Positions 52,339-60,648 of a stretch of 64,000 nucleotides of DNA are shown piece after piece (the first letter of the stretch is position 1; every line of letters begins with the position of its first letter). The position numbers and the translations under genes were made by a program. The notes under the pieces are model-generated. The model saw only the letters and a program-made list of their open reading frames with translations. It did no database searches and was not told the DNA's origin. Source of the DNA: Hyphomonadaceae bacterium (lineage in GTDB: Bacteria; Pseudomonadota; Alphaproteobacteria; Caulobacterales; Aquidulcibacteraceae); assembly GCA_009773395.1 (NCBI GenBank), contig WRPI01000004.1, positions 124,001-188,000 on the forward strand. The letters run 5' to 3'.

Positions 52339-52340
52339 TC

Positions 52341-53198
52341 ATGACCAGTCCACGAATCGTAAAAGCAGCCTCAATCCAATCGTCCTACGGCCACGATATG
52401 GACGCCAATATCGCCAAAACTATTGGTTTTGTCCGTGAGGCCGCAGCCCAAGGCGCGAACATAATCCTCCCTTCGGAATTATTTCAAGGCATTTATTTTT
52501 GCACAACCCAAGACGAGCGCTGGTTCAAAACCGCATATCCCGCACAAGCCCACCCTTGCGTGGTCGCGATGCAGAAAATCGCAAAAGAGCTTGGGGTTGT
52601 AATCCCAGTTTCAATTTTCGAAAAAGATGGCCCGCGATATTATAATAGCATCGCAATTATTGATGCCGATGGCGCAAATTTGGGAACTTATCGAAAAAGC
52701 CATATTCCCGATGGCCCTGGTTATCAAGAAAAATACTATTTCAGACCGGGAGATACAGGGTTCAAAGTTTGGGATACAAAATTCGCAAAAATCGGCGTCG
52801 GAATATGTTGGGATCAATGGTATCCCGAAGCGGCACGGGCAATGATGCTGCAGGGCGCTGAATTGCTATTTTATCCCACCGCAATTGGCACTGAACCACA
52901 TGATGATAGCTTGGACACCAAAGACCCATGGCAACGCGCGATGATTGGCCATGCAGTATCAAACATAGTGCCAGTTATTGCCGCCAATCGGGTGGGAATT
53001 GAACAAGGGCTTGGCGCGGAGCAACATTTTTATGGTTCCAGCTTTATCGCCAATCACCGTGGTGATAAAATTGCCGAAATGGGGCGCAGCGAAGAAGGCG
53101 TTATTATCGCATCTTTTGACCTTGGTTATTTGGAAACTCATCGGGCGGCATGGGGCTTTTTTCGCGATAGACGGCCAGACTTATATTCGGCGAATTAG
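52341..53198 (+). CDS. aguB: N-carbamoylputrescine amidase
   Basis: 285-aa carbon-nitrogen hydrolase finishing the agmatine route: N-carbamoylputrescine to putrescine, CO2 and ammonia. The Glu-Lys-Cys triad is visible: PSELFQG, the Lys in YRKSHIPDGPGYQEKYYFRPGD and GVGICWDQWYPEAAR. The C-terminal region has FIANHRGDKIAEMGRSEEGVI. Start ATG 52341; no strong Shine-Dalgarno, in line with coupling to aguA. No arginine decarboxylase is encoded nearby. Confidence 0.95.
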   Translation: MTSPRIVKAASIQSSYGHDMDANIAKTIGFVREAAAQGANIILPSELFQGIYFCTTQDERWFKTAYPAQAHPCVVAMQKIAKELGVVIPVSIFEKDGPRYYNSIAIIDADGANLGTYRKSHIPDGPGYQEKYYFRPGDTGFKVWDTKFAKIGVGICWDQWYPEAARAMMLQGAELLFYPTAIGTEPHDDSLDTKDPWQRAMIGHAVSNIVPVIAANRVGIEQGLGAEQHFYGSSFIANHRGDKIAEMGRSEEGVIIASFDLGYLETHRAAWGFFRDRRPDLYSAN

Positions 53199-53437
53199 AA
53201 AATTTCTTTCGCACTTGCAGCATAAAATTTCACTATTTTTGCAATTGCAGAAGAAAACACCAAAAAAGCTAAGATTTGACAGAAAAATAGCCCCATATGA
53301 CAAAATGTCACAGAATCTGCCAAAAAAATCTGTTGGGGGGCTTTTCAATTTGCAATTTGCTCGCTAGCTGTAAAACCAGTGCTTGATTATTAAACCTTTG
53401 TTAATAGTCGGCTCGTCTTTTGGAGGAAATGGTCCCA
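53199..53437. promoter_or_regulatory. Upstream region of the ExbB-ExbD-TonB cassette
   Basis: 239 nt. Contains a TGACAAAATGTCA palindrome (53297-53309) that could be an operator, and a good Shine-Dalgarno GGAGG (53422-53426) before exbB. No open frame, and no clear Fur box. Confidence 0.4.
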
Positions 53438-54286
53438 ATGTTCGCACTATTACAAGCCAGCGGCGCTGCTGAAGCCGCAACTAATGAAGTAGCAAACGCT
53501 ACAAATGCTGCCGTCGATACAGCTAATGCTGTTGCCGCCGCTCCAGCAGCAGCAACCCAAGCAGAATTAGACGCAGCAGCTGAAGTAGCTGCAAAAGCCG
53601 CTGAAACTAGCGATGTTTCGCTTTGGAGCATGATTATGGATTCTACCTTGGTTTCCAAGGCAGTTTTGGTAATTCTTGTCCTTTGCGCAATTTACGCTCT
53701 TTCACTATTATTTGAAAAAGTTCTCGTAATGCGGGCTACTAAAGCAAAAGTAGCGGGTTTCATGGCGCAATTTCACAAAGCAAAAACTCCTGATGAAGCT
53801 GCACAATTAGTTGCTAAACAACCAGACAGCACCATCAAAAAAATGTTCGTTGCTGGCTGGGCTGAAGTTCAGAAAACTCGCGATATGGGTCTTTACAGCA
53901 TGAAAACTGGAGATCATACTTTGTCGCGTATTTCAACCGCAATGGATATTGAGCAAAATAAAGGCGTTGAAGACCTTGGTTCAAACATGACGTTCTTGGC
54001 ATCAATTGGTGCAAACGCGCCATTCATTGGTTTGTTTGGTACAGTTTACGGTATTATGAACTCTTTCGTAGGTATCGTTCAAACTCAAACAACTTCACTT
54101 GCATCAGTTGCCCCTGGTATCGCTGAAGCACTTGTGGCAACCGCAGCGGGCCTATTGGCAGCTATCCCTGCAGTTTTGATCTACAACTTTTCGGGTAAAC
54201 AAATCAGCACAATTGGTGGCTATATGGATGACTTTAAGGCCGAATTCTTGGCGCTATTGTCACGCGATATGGATAAACAAGGCTAA
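53438..54286 (+). CDS. exbB: MotA/TolQ/ExbB proton-channel protein
   Basis: 282-aa inner-membrane protein that with ExbD harvests the proton motive force for TonB. An Ala-rich N-terminal periplasmic extension (about 5-60) precedes three spans; the ExbB core has [28 protein letters not shown] and [30 protein letters not shown] 53438 lies at the right distance from GGAGG; an ATG three codons earlier is too close. First gene of a four-gene set. Confidence 0.92.
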   Translation: MFALLQASGAAEAATNEVANATNAAVDTANAVAAAPAAATQAELDAAAEVAAKAAETSDVSLWSMIMDSTLVSKAVLVILVLCAIYALSLLFEKVLVMRATKAKVAGFMAQFHKAKTPDEAAQLVAKQPDSTIKKMFVAGWAEVQKTRDMGLYSMKTGDHTLSRISTAMDIEQNKGVEDLGSNMTFLASIGANAPFIGLFGTVYGIMNSFVGIVQTQTTSLASVAPGIAEALVATAAGLLAAIPAVLIYNFSGKQISTIGGYMDDFKAEFLALLSRDMDKQG

Positions 54287-54316
54287 TTATTTACCTTCAG
54301 AAAAGGAGTATTGACC

Positions 54317-54802
54317 ATGGGTGCAAAAGTCTCATCTGGACCAGCGAAACGTGGCGGGCATGCCACCACGTCAGACCCCAACGTAATTCCTTTTGTGGAC
54401 GTTATGTTGGTGCTGTTGATTATCTTCATGGTTGCCGCGCCTATTGCTACGGTTGACGTAAATGTCGATTTGCCAAATTCCAAGGTAATTCCGTCGAAAC
54501 GCCCACCAAAGCAAACCTATATTTCCATTCAAGATCGTAATGGCGTTGCAGTTTATTATGTTGGTAACGAAAGAGTAGCGGATCCGAGCCAATTGGGTAA
54601 GGAAGTCTATAAAGAAGTTCCTAGAAACAACAAAGAAACTGCCAGAAAAACTGGGGAAGAGCGTGATGTAGCCATCATTACGGAACGGATTTATATTCGG
54701 GGTGACGGAACGACACCTTATAGGAATGTGGTTTATGCAATGAACCGCATTCAAGATGAAGGCTTCTTCAAGGTCGCTTTGGTCGGCTTAGATAAACGAT
54801 AA
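54317..54802 (+). CDS. exbD: ExbD-like biopolymer transport protein 1
   Basis: 161-aa single-span protein. The core NVIPFVDVMLVLLIIFMVAAPI contains the conserved Asp (in FVDVML) that takes the proton. The periplasmic domain binds TonB or its ligand. ATG 54317 has AAAGGAG upstream; a TTG at 54311 is not needed. Followed by a second, different exbD gene, as is usual in alphaproteobacterial TonB cassettes. Confidence 0.9.
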   Translation: MGAKVSSGPAKRGGHATTSDPNVIPFVDVMLVLLIIFMVAAPIATVDVNVDLPNSKVIPSKRPPKQTYISIQDRNGVAVYYVGNERVADPSQLGKEVYKEVPRNNKETARKTGEERDVAIITERIYIRGDGTTPYRNVVYAMNRIQDEGFFKVALVGLDKR

Positions 54803-54820
54803 TCTTAAGGGAGAACTTAA

Positions 54821-54895
54821 ATGGTCAGTCATTTGGAACTTCCAATAGGCATGCTCGAAAGAGCTAAGAAAGTTAGGTGCTATCATGGGTGCTAA
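54821..54895 (+). CDS. Possible 24-aa ORF between the two exbD genes
   Basis: ATG 54821 has a good Shine-Dalgarno (AAGGGAG) and encodes MVSHLELPIGMLERAKKV and six more residues to TAA 54893-54895, overlapping the start of the second exbD (54885). The second exbD itself has a weaker site, so this could be a coupling peptide. No homologue known to me; it may be noise. Confidence 0.35.
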   Translation: MVSHLELPIGMLERAKKVRCYHGC

Positions 54896-55367
54896 AGTAT
54901 CCTCGGGTGGATCTGGGAAAAAGGGTTCGTATGAAGCCAATGGTGATATGAACGTTATTCCGTTCATTGATATTTTGTTGGTTTTGTTGATTATCTTTAT
55001 GGTTGCCGCCCCTCCGCCGACAACCGACGTTAAAGTGGATTTGCCACCGCCGACGCCACAGAATCCCATAGTCGATAATAAGATACCGACCGTCGTTGAC
55101 ATTCGTGACGATGGCACTGGTGCCATGCAAATATTCGTCGATGGTACAATTTCCGATACGTCAACACTGGGTGATGACGTGCTGAACCGTGTCGCGATTA
55201 ACAATCCTGGCACACCAAATCGTCTTCTCGAAACCATCAAGGTTCGGGCAGATCAAACACTTGCATATCGGGACGTTATGGGGACCATGGCGCTCTTGCA
55301 AGAAAAACAATTCCAAAAAGTTTCATTGGTGGCAGAAGATGCCATTGCTGAATCAGAATTGCGATAG
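54885..55367 (+). CDS. exbD: ExbD-like biopolymer transport protein 2
   Basis: 160-aa protein with the same architecture as the first: MGAKVSSG start, NVIPFIDILLVLLIIFMVAAP transmembrane segment with the conserved Asp, and a periplasmic domain. The two share near-identical N-termini but diverge afterwards, so they are ancient paralogues; the complex may hold one of each. Confidence 0.9.
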   Translation: MGAKVSSGGSGKKGSYEANGDMNVIPFIDILLVLLIIFMVAAPPPTTDVKVDLPPPTPQNPIVDNKIPTVVDIRDDGTGAMQIFVDGTISDTSTLGDDVLNRVAINNPGTPNRLLETIKVRADQTLAYRDVMGTMALLQEKQFQKVSLVAEDAIAESELR

Positions 55368-55379
55368 AGGGAGATAATA

Positions 55380-56024
55380 ATGGCTAAATATCGTGGTCTA
55401 TTTCTACTTCTATCCGCTATTCTTTGGGGTTTGGCACTTTGGGGTTTGTCAAAAGTAAAACCAAGCACTTTTGAAGCACTGGAAAAAGAAGTTGGTGCAA
55501 TTCTTGGTCAAAAGAAGCCGCCACCACCGCCACCTCCGCCTCCACCACCAAAAGAATTGCCACCACCACCGAAACTCGTGGAACGCAAAACTACGGCAAG
55601 AGTAGATGTTGTTGTGCCGCCTGAACCAGAGCGCGTTGTTGTTGATAGAACGCCGCCTGTACAAAGGCCGGTAATCTATGACCCAACCCCCGCTCCGCCA
55701 CCGCCGCCACCACCACCTCCGCCACCACCGCCTTCTTGCACAGAAAGTCCGCGCTCCGTGCGGCAAACTCGGGCGTTTAACATCGAGCGTGCATATCCGG
55801 CGCGCGCTATCGAGCGGGAGCAAGAGGGCAGCGTAACTGCTGTATTGCAAATCGATGCCAATGGTAATGTTGGTGGAGTAAGTATCACTTCTTCCAACCC
55901 ACCAGGGGTGTTTGATGCGGCAGTTCAACGTGAAGTGCAACGTATGCAATTTGATCCCGCGCGCCGCGAGTGCGAAAACGTGGCTGGGACATATAATCTA
56001 ACGGTCCAATTCCGCTTGGATTAG
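55380..56024 (+). CDS. tonB: TonB energy-transducing protein
   Basis: 214-aa protein. N-terminal span (about 6-24), two long proline runs (about 47-57 and 105-119) that bridge the periplasm, and a C-terminal TonB domain with RAYPARAIEREQEGSVTAVLQIDANGNVGGVSITSSNPPGVFDAAVQREVQRMQFDP. It couples ExbB-ExbD to outer-membrane receptors such as that at 45105. Ends with a Cys pair (PSC and REC) typical of this subfamily. Confidence 0.93.
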   Translation: MAKYRGLFLLLSAILWGLALWGLSKVKPSTFEALEKEVGAILGQKKPPPPPPPPPPPKELPPPPKLVERKTTARVDVVVPPEPERVVVDRTPPVQRPVIYDPTPAPPPPPPPPPPPPPSCTESPRSVRQTRAFNIERAYPARAIEREQEGSVTAVLQIDANGNVGGVSITSSNPPGVFDAAVQREVQRMQFDPARRECENVAGTYNLTVQFRLD

Positions 56025-56047
56025 CATTCGGACTCAATAAAAAAATT

Positions 56048-56074
56048 AAAGGCCACTCAATTGGGTGGCCTTTT
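56048..56074 (+). terminator. Intrinsic terminator after tonB
   Basis: AAAGGCCAC and GTGGCCTTTT form a hairpin closed by an inner CAATTG, with flanking A and T runs. It can work in both directions and precedes R1 copy b. Confidence 0.88.
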
Positions 56075-56080
56075 GTTTGC

Positions 56081-56244
56081 TAGCGCGTCGAACGTTCAAG
56101 TTGCAAAGAATTTGCCGCAGCAATTTTGGGTGAGTTTTGGTGGCAAATACGCAGCTAATACTGGGGTATTTGCCAAGTATTTGGTGCCGAAAATCGCACA
56201 AAAGGGCGCGGCAAAACTATGCAACTTGAGCGTTCGAAGCGCTA
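56081..56244 (+). repeat. R1 long-hairpin element, copy b
   Basis: 164 nt with ends TAGCGCG and GCGCTA, paired along its length. The terminal stem, e.g. TCGAACG and TTCAAGTTGCA, differs in sequence from copy a but keeps complementarity, with the same T-G pair. The core (TTTGCCGC and GCGGCAAA arms, apical AATAC-TGGG-GTATT) is shared with copy a on the opposite genomic strand. The last three bases (56242-56244, CTA) form the TAG stop codon of the minus-strand kinase-like gene. Confidence 0.85.
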
Positions 56245-57270
56245 TTTCGCGCCCGCGGCCACTGCCTGTAGCCAAGCATGGTGCGCCAATTCATCGAACC
56301 TCTCGACCATTTTCGCAGCATCTTTATTGGCTGCATTCCCGCGAATAAGGCGACCCTTTATTCCGTGCAAAATTGCCGCCAGCCGAAACATATTGAAGGC
56401 GACGTAGAAGCTAATATTCTCAATATTTTGTCGGCCTGTCCTTCGCAAATATGCATCAATTGATTGTTGTTCCGTCGGCAGCCCAAAGGCCGAATAATCA
56501 ATTCCTTTTACACTCGAAGGCCAGCCTTGCGGCATATGATATGCCATTAAATGATAAGTGAAATCCGCCAAGGGGTTGCCCAATGTTGATAATTCCCAAT
56601 CCAATACAGCAATAATCCGCGGCTCAGTCGGGTGAAAAACCATATTATCGGAGCGATAATCGCCATGAATGATTGTGGTCTCATCAAACGTGGGTATGTT
56701 TTGCGGCAGCCATGCAATAAGCCGATCCATATCGGGGTTTCGCCCCGCATCTTCATCGGCCAAATATTGGCGCGTCCATAATTTGATTTGCCGTTCAACA
56801 AATTGGCCTTCCTTGCCATAATCGCCAAGGCCAATTGCTTTATAGCCTATGCCGTGAAGCCGCGCCAAAACTTGGTTCATCGCATCAAAATAGGCAAAGC
56901 GCTCGGATTGGGGAATTTCGGCAAAACTTTGGTTCCAAAATATCCGCCCTTCAACCATTTCCATAACATAAAACATTGAGCCAATAACATTATCATCATC
57001 GCAAATGCCATAGGTTTGCGGCACTGGGAAACCAGTCTTTCCCAAAGCGCTAATTATGCGATATTCGCGATCTACAGAATGCGCACCCGGCAGCAAAGTC
57101 CCCATTGGTTTGCGCCGCAAAACATAGTTTTTGTTTGGAGTAGAAATTTTGAAAGTAGGGTTGGATTGCCCCCCTGCGAACTTGGAAATCTCAATCGGAC
57201 CCGCAAATCCGTCAATATTTGCAGTCATCCATTGACTTAAGGTCACCTCGTTCAAAACATTCGAATTCAT
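56242..57270 (-). CDS. APH-fold phosphotransferase (ACAD10/FadE36-like)
   Basis: 342-aa protein of the aminoglycoside-phosphotransferase/choline kinase fold, close to the kinase domain found with acyl-CoA dehydrogenases in ACAD10/11. Motifs: FAGGQSNPTFKI (P-loop), YVLRRKPMG (Lys), catalytic IHGDYRSDNM and metal-binding VLDWELSTLGNPLADF. ATG 57270 (MNSNVLNE) is better than a start 19 codons upstream. Divergent from an acyl-CoA dehydrogenase gene, in agreement with that link. The stop codon is supplied by the end of R1 copy b, so the C-terminus may be altered. Confidence 0.88.
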   Translation of the reverse strand: MNSNVLNEVTLSQWMTANIDGFAGPIEISKFAGGQSNPTFKISTPNKNYVLRRKPMGTLLPGAHSVDREYRIISALGKTGFPVPQTYGICDDDNVIGSMFYVMEMVEGRIFWNQSFAEIPQSERFAYFDAMNQVLARLHGIGYKAIGLGDYGKEGQFVERQIKLWTRQYLADEDAGRNPDMDRLIAWLPQNIPTFDETTIIHGDYRSDNMVFHPTEPRIIAVLDWELSTLGNPLADFTYHLMAYHMPQGWPSSVKGIDYSAFGLPTEQQSIDAYLRRTGRQNIENISFYVAFNMFRLAAILHGIKGRLIRGNAANKDAAKMVERFDELAHHAWLQAVAAGAK

Positions 57271-57392
57271 TGATTCTGATTTGGATTGAGTCACTAAAAC
57301 ACCCAGACAAAGTAATTTAATACGCACAAGTTTGATTTGACACTAAGTTCTGCGATGTGGCAAGTTTGAAATACAAAGTGATGGGGAAAACA

Positions 57393-58556
57393 ATGAGCGC
57401 AATTGATGTAGCAAATCCAGAATTCATGGAAGATGAAGAAATAAAAATCTATCATGACGCTGTTGCAAAGTTCTTTGCCCGTGCCGCCACGCCCGCGCGC
57501 AAAGCAAAATGGCGCGCCGACGGCATGGTCGAACGTGAGTTTTGGCGTGAAGCGGGCGCGGCCGGTCTTTTGGGTGCAAGTGTGCCAGAAGAATATGGCG
57601 GTCATGGTGGCGATTTCAGGCATGAACTTGTGGTCGCTGAATTAACCGCGAGAATGGGTGTCGAAGGCTTTTCTGCCGTTCTGCATAATATTATTATTAT
57701 ACCCTATATTGTTGCCCACGGCACCGAAGAGCAAAAGCATCGCTGGCTTCCAAAACTTGTGTCTGGCGATTTGGTTACGGCAATTGCAATGTCTGAACCT
57801 GGTACAGGTTCCGATTTGCAAGCGGTTAGCACGACCGCATTAAGGGACGGCAATGGCTATCGCCTAAATGGGTCAAAAACCTTTATTTCGAACGGCCAAT
57901 TGGCAGATTTAATTGTAGTGGTTTGTAAAACCGACCCGACAAAAGGCGCAAAAGGAACGTCGCTCATGGTGCTAGAAACCGAAGGCGCAGAAGGGTTTAG
58001 TCGTGGCAAAAAGCTCGATAAAATCGGCCTAACTGCGCAAGATACTTCTGAATTATTTTTTGATAATGTGTTTGTGCCAGCTGATAATTTGCTGGGCGCT
58101 GTGGAAGGGCAAGGGTTCATTCAATTAATGAAAGAACTCCCAAGAGAAAGACTAATTATCGCAATTTCGAGCACAATCGTGATGGAAAAGGCGCTTGAGC
58201 TAACCATTGAATATACCAAGAACCGCAAAGCTTTTGGGCAAACCGTGTTTGAATTCCAAAACTCACAATTCAAACTAGCCGAAATGAAAGCCAAAGCCAC
58301 AATTGCGCGGGTCTTTATTAATGATTGCATCGCGAATTTATTGAAAGGCAAATTGGACTTAACCACAGCCTGTATTGCCAAACTTTGGGCCACCGAAACC
58401 GAAGGCGAAATTGTCGATGGCTGTTTACAGCTTCATGGTGGTTATGGCTATATCAATGATTATCCTATCGCCCAAATGTATAAAAACTCGCGGATTTCGC
58501 GGATTTATGGTGGATCGTCGGAAATTATGAAAGTCATAATTGCGCGAAGCCTATAA
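57393..58556 (+). CDS. Acyl-CoA dehydrogenase
   Basis: 387-aa flavoprotein that introduces a double bond into acyl-CoA. Signatures: AIAMSEPGTGSDLQ (FAD/substrate loop), GSKTFISNGQLADLIVV, KELPRERLIIAISS and QLHGGYGYINDYPIAQMYKNSRISRIYGGSSEIMK. ATG 57393 has GGGGAAA in front; earlier GTG/ATG starts add residues with no family similarity. Substrate chain length cannot be told. First gene of a plus-strand run of fatty acyl-CoA genes. Confidence 0.93.
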   Translation: MSAIDVANPEFMEDEEIKIYHDAVAKFFARAATPARKAKWRADGMVEREFWREAGAAGLLGASVPEEYGGHGGDFRHELVVAELTARMGVEGFSAVLHNIIIIPYIVAHGTEEQKHRWLPKLVSGDLVTAIAMSEPGTGSDLQAVSTTALRDGNGYRLNGSKTFISNGQLADLIVVVCKTDPTKGAKGTSLMVLETEGAEGFSRGKKLDKIGLTAQDTSELFFDNVFVPADNLLGAVEGQGFIQLMKELPRERLIIAISSTIVMEKALELTIEYTKNRKAFGQTVFEFQNSQFKLAEMKAKATIARVFINDCIANLLKGKLDLTTACIAKLWATETEGEIVDGCLQLHGGYGYINDYPIAQMYKNSRISRIYGGSSEIMKVIIARSL

Positions 58557-58560
58557 TATT

Positions 58561-59448
58561 ATGCCAAAAACAGGGCCCGCAAAATTTTTACCAATGTTGT
58601 TGCTATTGGCGGCAATGGCGAGTTTTCAGCTCGGCGCAAGCCTTGCGACCGATTTGATGAAACATAGCAATCCATTTGTGGCAACTGCCTTGCGGCAAGG
58701 GTTTTCTGCGCTTTTCCTTTTCTTTTTTGTCAAATTATGGCGCTTTGATTGGCGTGGTGTGAAATTAGGGGCGCTGGTAATTTATGGTCTCAGTTTGACC
58801 TTGATGAATTTGGCATTTTATATGGCAATCGCCCGCATTCCCTTGGGTATAGCCGTGGCAATTGAGTTCATTGGGCCGCTATTTGTCGGCATTATTTCCT
58901 CGCGCAGGCCACTGGATTTTTTATGGATATTAGTCGCGGCTCTTGGTCTGTTGTTATTACTGCCGATAACCAATTTCAGCGCCCATCTTGACGCGGCGGG
59001 AATTTTTTATGCCCTTCTCGCGGCGATTGGCTGGGCAATCTATATTTTAAGCGGACATCATTTGGGCAAAAATTTTGAAGGCCTAAATGCAGTCGCCATC
59101 GGTATGTGCATCTCGGCGCTGGTTACAATTCCAATGGGGATTTGGCAAAGCAGCGAGTTAACTCTACCAATTACACAATTCATCCTTTACGGCGCAATAT
59201 TGGGTCTATTATCTAGCGCCATACCTTACAGCATCGAGATGTTTGCGCTAAAAAGACTGCCGCGCCGCAGTTTTTCACTATTAATGAGCCTCGAACCGGC
59301 GCTGGCGGCATTGGTTGGTGCGCTCTTGCTATCACAGACGCTCGGACTGCCACAAAAACTGGCAATTGGATTAATTATATTGGCATCCATCGGTAGTTCA
59401 TACTACAGTGAAGATAAAGCAGTGAATGATAAGATTATTGTTCAGTAA
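58561..59448 (+). CDS. EamA/DMT-family transporter (RhtA-like)
   Basis: 295-aa inner-membrane exporter with ten spans in two EamA repeats (about 8-140 and 150-285). IARIPLGIAVAIEFIGPLFVGI and SLLMSLEPALAALVGALLLSQ are typical of the threonine/homoserine exporter RhtA group. Starts 4 nt after the acyl-CoA dehydrogenase stop. Exports small metabolites; its link to the acyl-CoA genes is unclear. Confidence 0.85.
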   Translation: MPKTGPAKFLPMLLLLAAMASFQLGASLATDLMKHSNPFVATALRQGFSALFLFFFVKLWRFDWRGVKLGALVIYGLSLTLMNLAFYMAIARIPLGIAVAIEFIGPLFVGIISSRRPLDFLWILVAALGLLLLLPITNFSAHLDAAGIFYALLAAIGWAIYILSGHHLGKNFEGLNAVAIGMCISALVTIPMGIWQSSELTLPITQFILYGAILGLLSSAIPYSIEMFALKRLPRRSFSLLMSLEPALAALVGALLLSQTLGLPQKLAIGLIILASIGSSYYSEDKAVNDKIIVQ

Positions 59449-59481
59449 AATTGGGAAAATAGTTTTTTCGAGGAGTGCAAA

Positions 59482-60645
59482 ATGGGTCAAGCATATATTG
59501 TTGAAGCGGTAAGAACTGCGGGCGGACGTCGTGGTGGTCGCTTGGCTGGTGTTCATCCCGCCGATTTGGGCGCAATTGCCTTAAACGCAATCATTGACAG
59601 AACCGGCGTGGACCCTGCCGCAATTGAAGATGTGATAATGGGCTGCGTCATGCAAGTCGGGGAACAAGCGCTGCACATTGGCCGCAATTGTGTAATGGCA
59701 TCAAAATTGCCAGATAGTGTTCCAGCAGTTTCAATTGATCGCCAATGTGGATCCTCGCAACAAGCAATTCAATTTGCCGCTCAAGCCGTAATGTCGGGCA
59801 CGCAAGACATGGTAATCGCAGCAGGCGTTGAAAGCATGAGCCGGGTCCCGATGGGCATAAGCGCACTTCGGGATCAAGGTTTCGATTCCCTAAGCCAAGC
59901 AATAAAAGACAGATATAAAGTGAGGTCATTTTCGCAATTTAAGGGCGCAGAAATGCTGGCGCGCAAACATGGCTTTAGCCGCGAAGACCTCGACGCTTTT
60001 GGCCTTGAAAGCCACAAGCGTGCGGCCGCAGCCACCAGCGGCGGCGCGTTCAAAGGCGAAATCGTGCCAGTAAATATCACCTTGCCAGATGGCAGCGCCG
60101 CAATCCATGAAATTGACGAAGGAATAAGGGCGGACGCTACTGAAGAATCAATGGCGGCAGTGAAATTGCTGATTGAAGGCGGGGTAATAACTGCCGCCAA
60201 TGCCAGCCAAATTTGCGACGGCGCATCGGCAGTTTTGGTGGTGTCCGAAGCTGCACTAAAAGCCCATAATTTAACGCCACTGGCGCGGATACATAATCTA
60301 ACTGTCACGGGTGGCGACCCAATAATAATGTTGGAAGAACCCCTATTTGCAACCGATAAAGCCCTAAAACGCGCAGGAATGAAAATTGACGATATTGATA
60401 TTTATGAAGTCAATGAAGCATTCGCACCCGTCCCACTTGCTTGGCTTAAACATACTGGTGCTGATTATTCCAAACTAAATGTCAACGGAGGCGCGATTTC
60501 GCTTGGTCACCCGCTTGGTGCCTCTGGTGCCAAACTAATGGCGACTTTGGTCCATGCCTTGCGCGCACGCGGTAAACGCTACGGTCTGCAAACCATGTGT
60601 GAAGGTGGTGGTCTTGCTAATGTAACAATTATTGAAGCGCTATAG
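59482..60645 (+). CDS. Acetyl-CoA acyltransferase/thiolase
   Basis: 387-aa thiolase. Nucleophilic Cys in SIDRQCGSSQQAIQF (about residue 90), the His motif GGAISLGHPLGASGAKL and the C-terminal Cys in MCEGGGLANV. Preceded by GAGGAG. It cleaves 3-ketoacyl-CoA or forms acetoacetyl-CoA. The direct neighbour AMACR and SDR suggest beta-oxidation of branched or other acyl chains. Confidence 0.94.
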   Translation: MGQAYIVEAVRTAGGRRGGRLAGVHPADLGAIALNAIIDRTGVDPAAIEDVIMGCVMQVGEQALHIGRNCVMASKLPDSVPAVSIDRQCGSSQQAIQFAAQAVMSGTQDMVIAAGVESMSRVPMGISALRDQGFDSLSQAIKDRYKVRSFSQFKGAEMLARKHGFSREDLDAFGLESHKRAAAATSGGAFKGEIVPVNITLPDGSAAIHEIDEGIRADATEESMAAVKLLIEGGVITAANASQICDGASAVLVVSEAALKAHNLTPLARIHNLTVTGGDPIIMLEEPLFATDKALKRAGMKIDDIDIYEVNEAFAPVPLAWLKHTGADYSKLNVNGGAISLGHPLGASGAKLMATLVHALRARGKRYGLQTMCEGGGLANVTIIEAL

Positions 60646-60648
60646 AAT

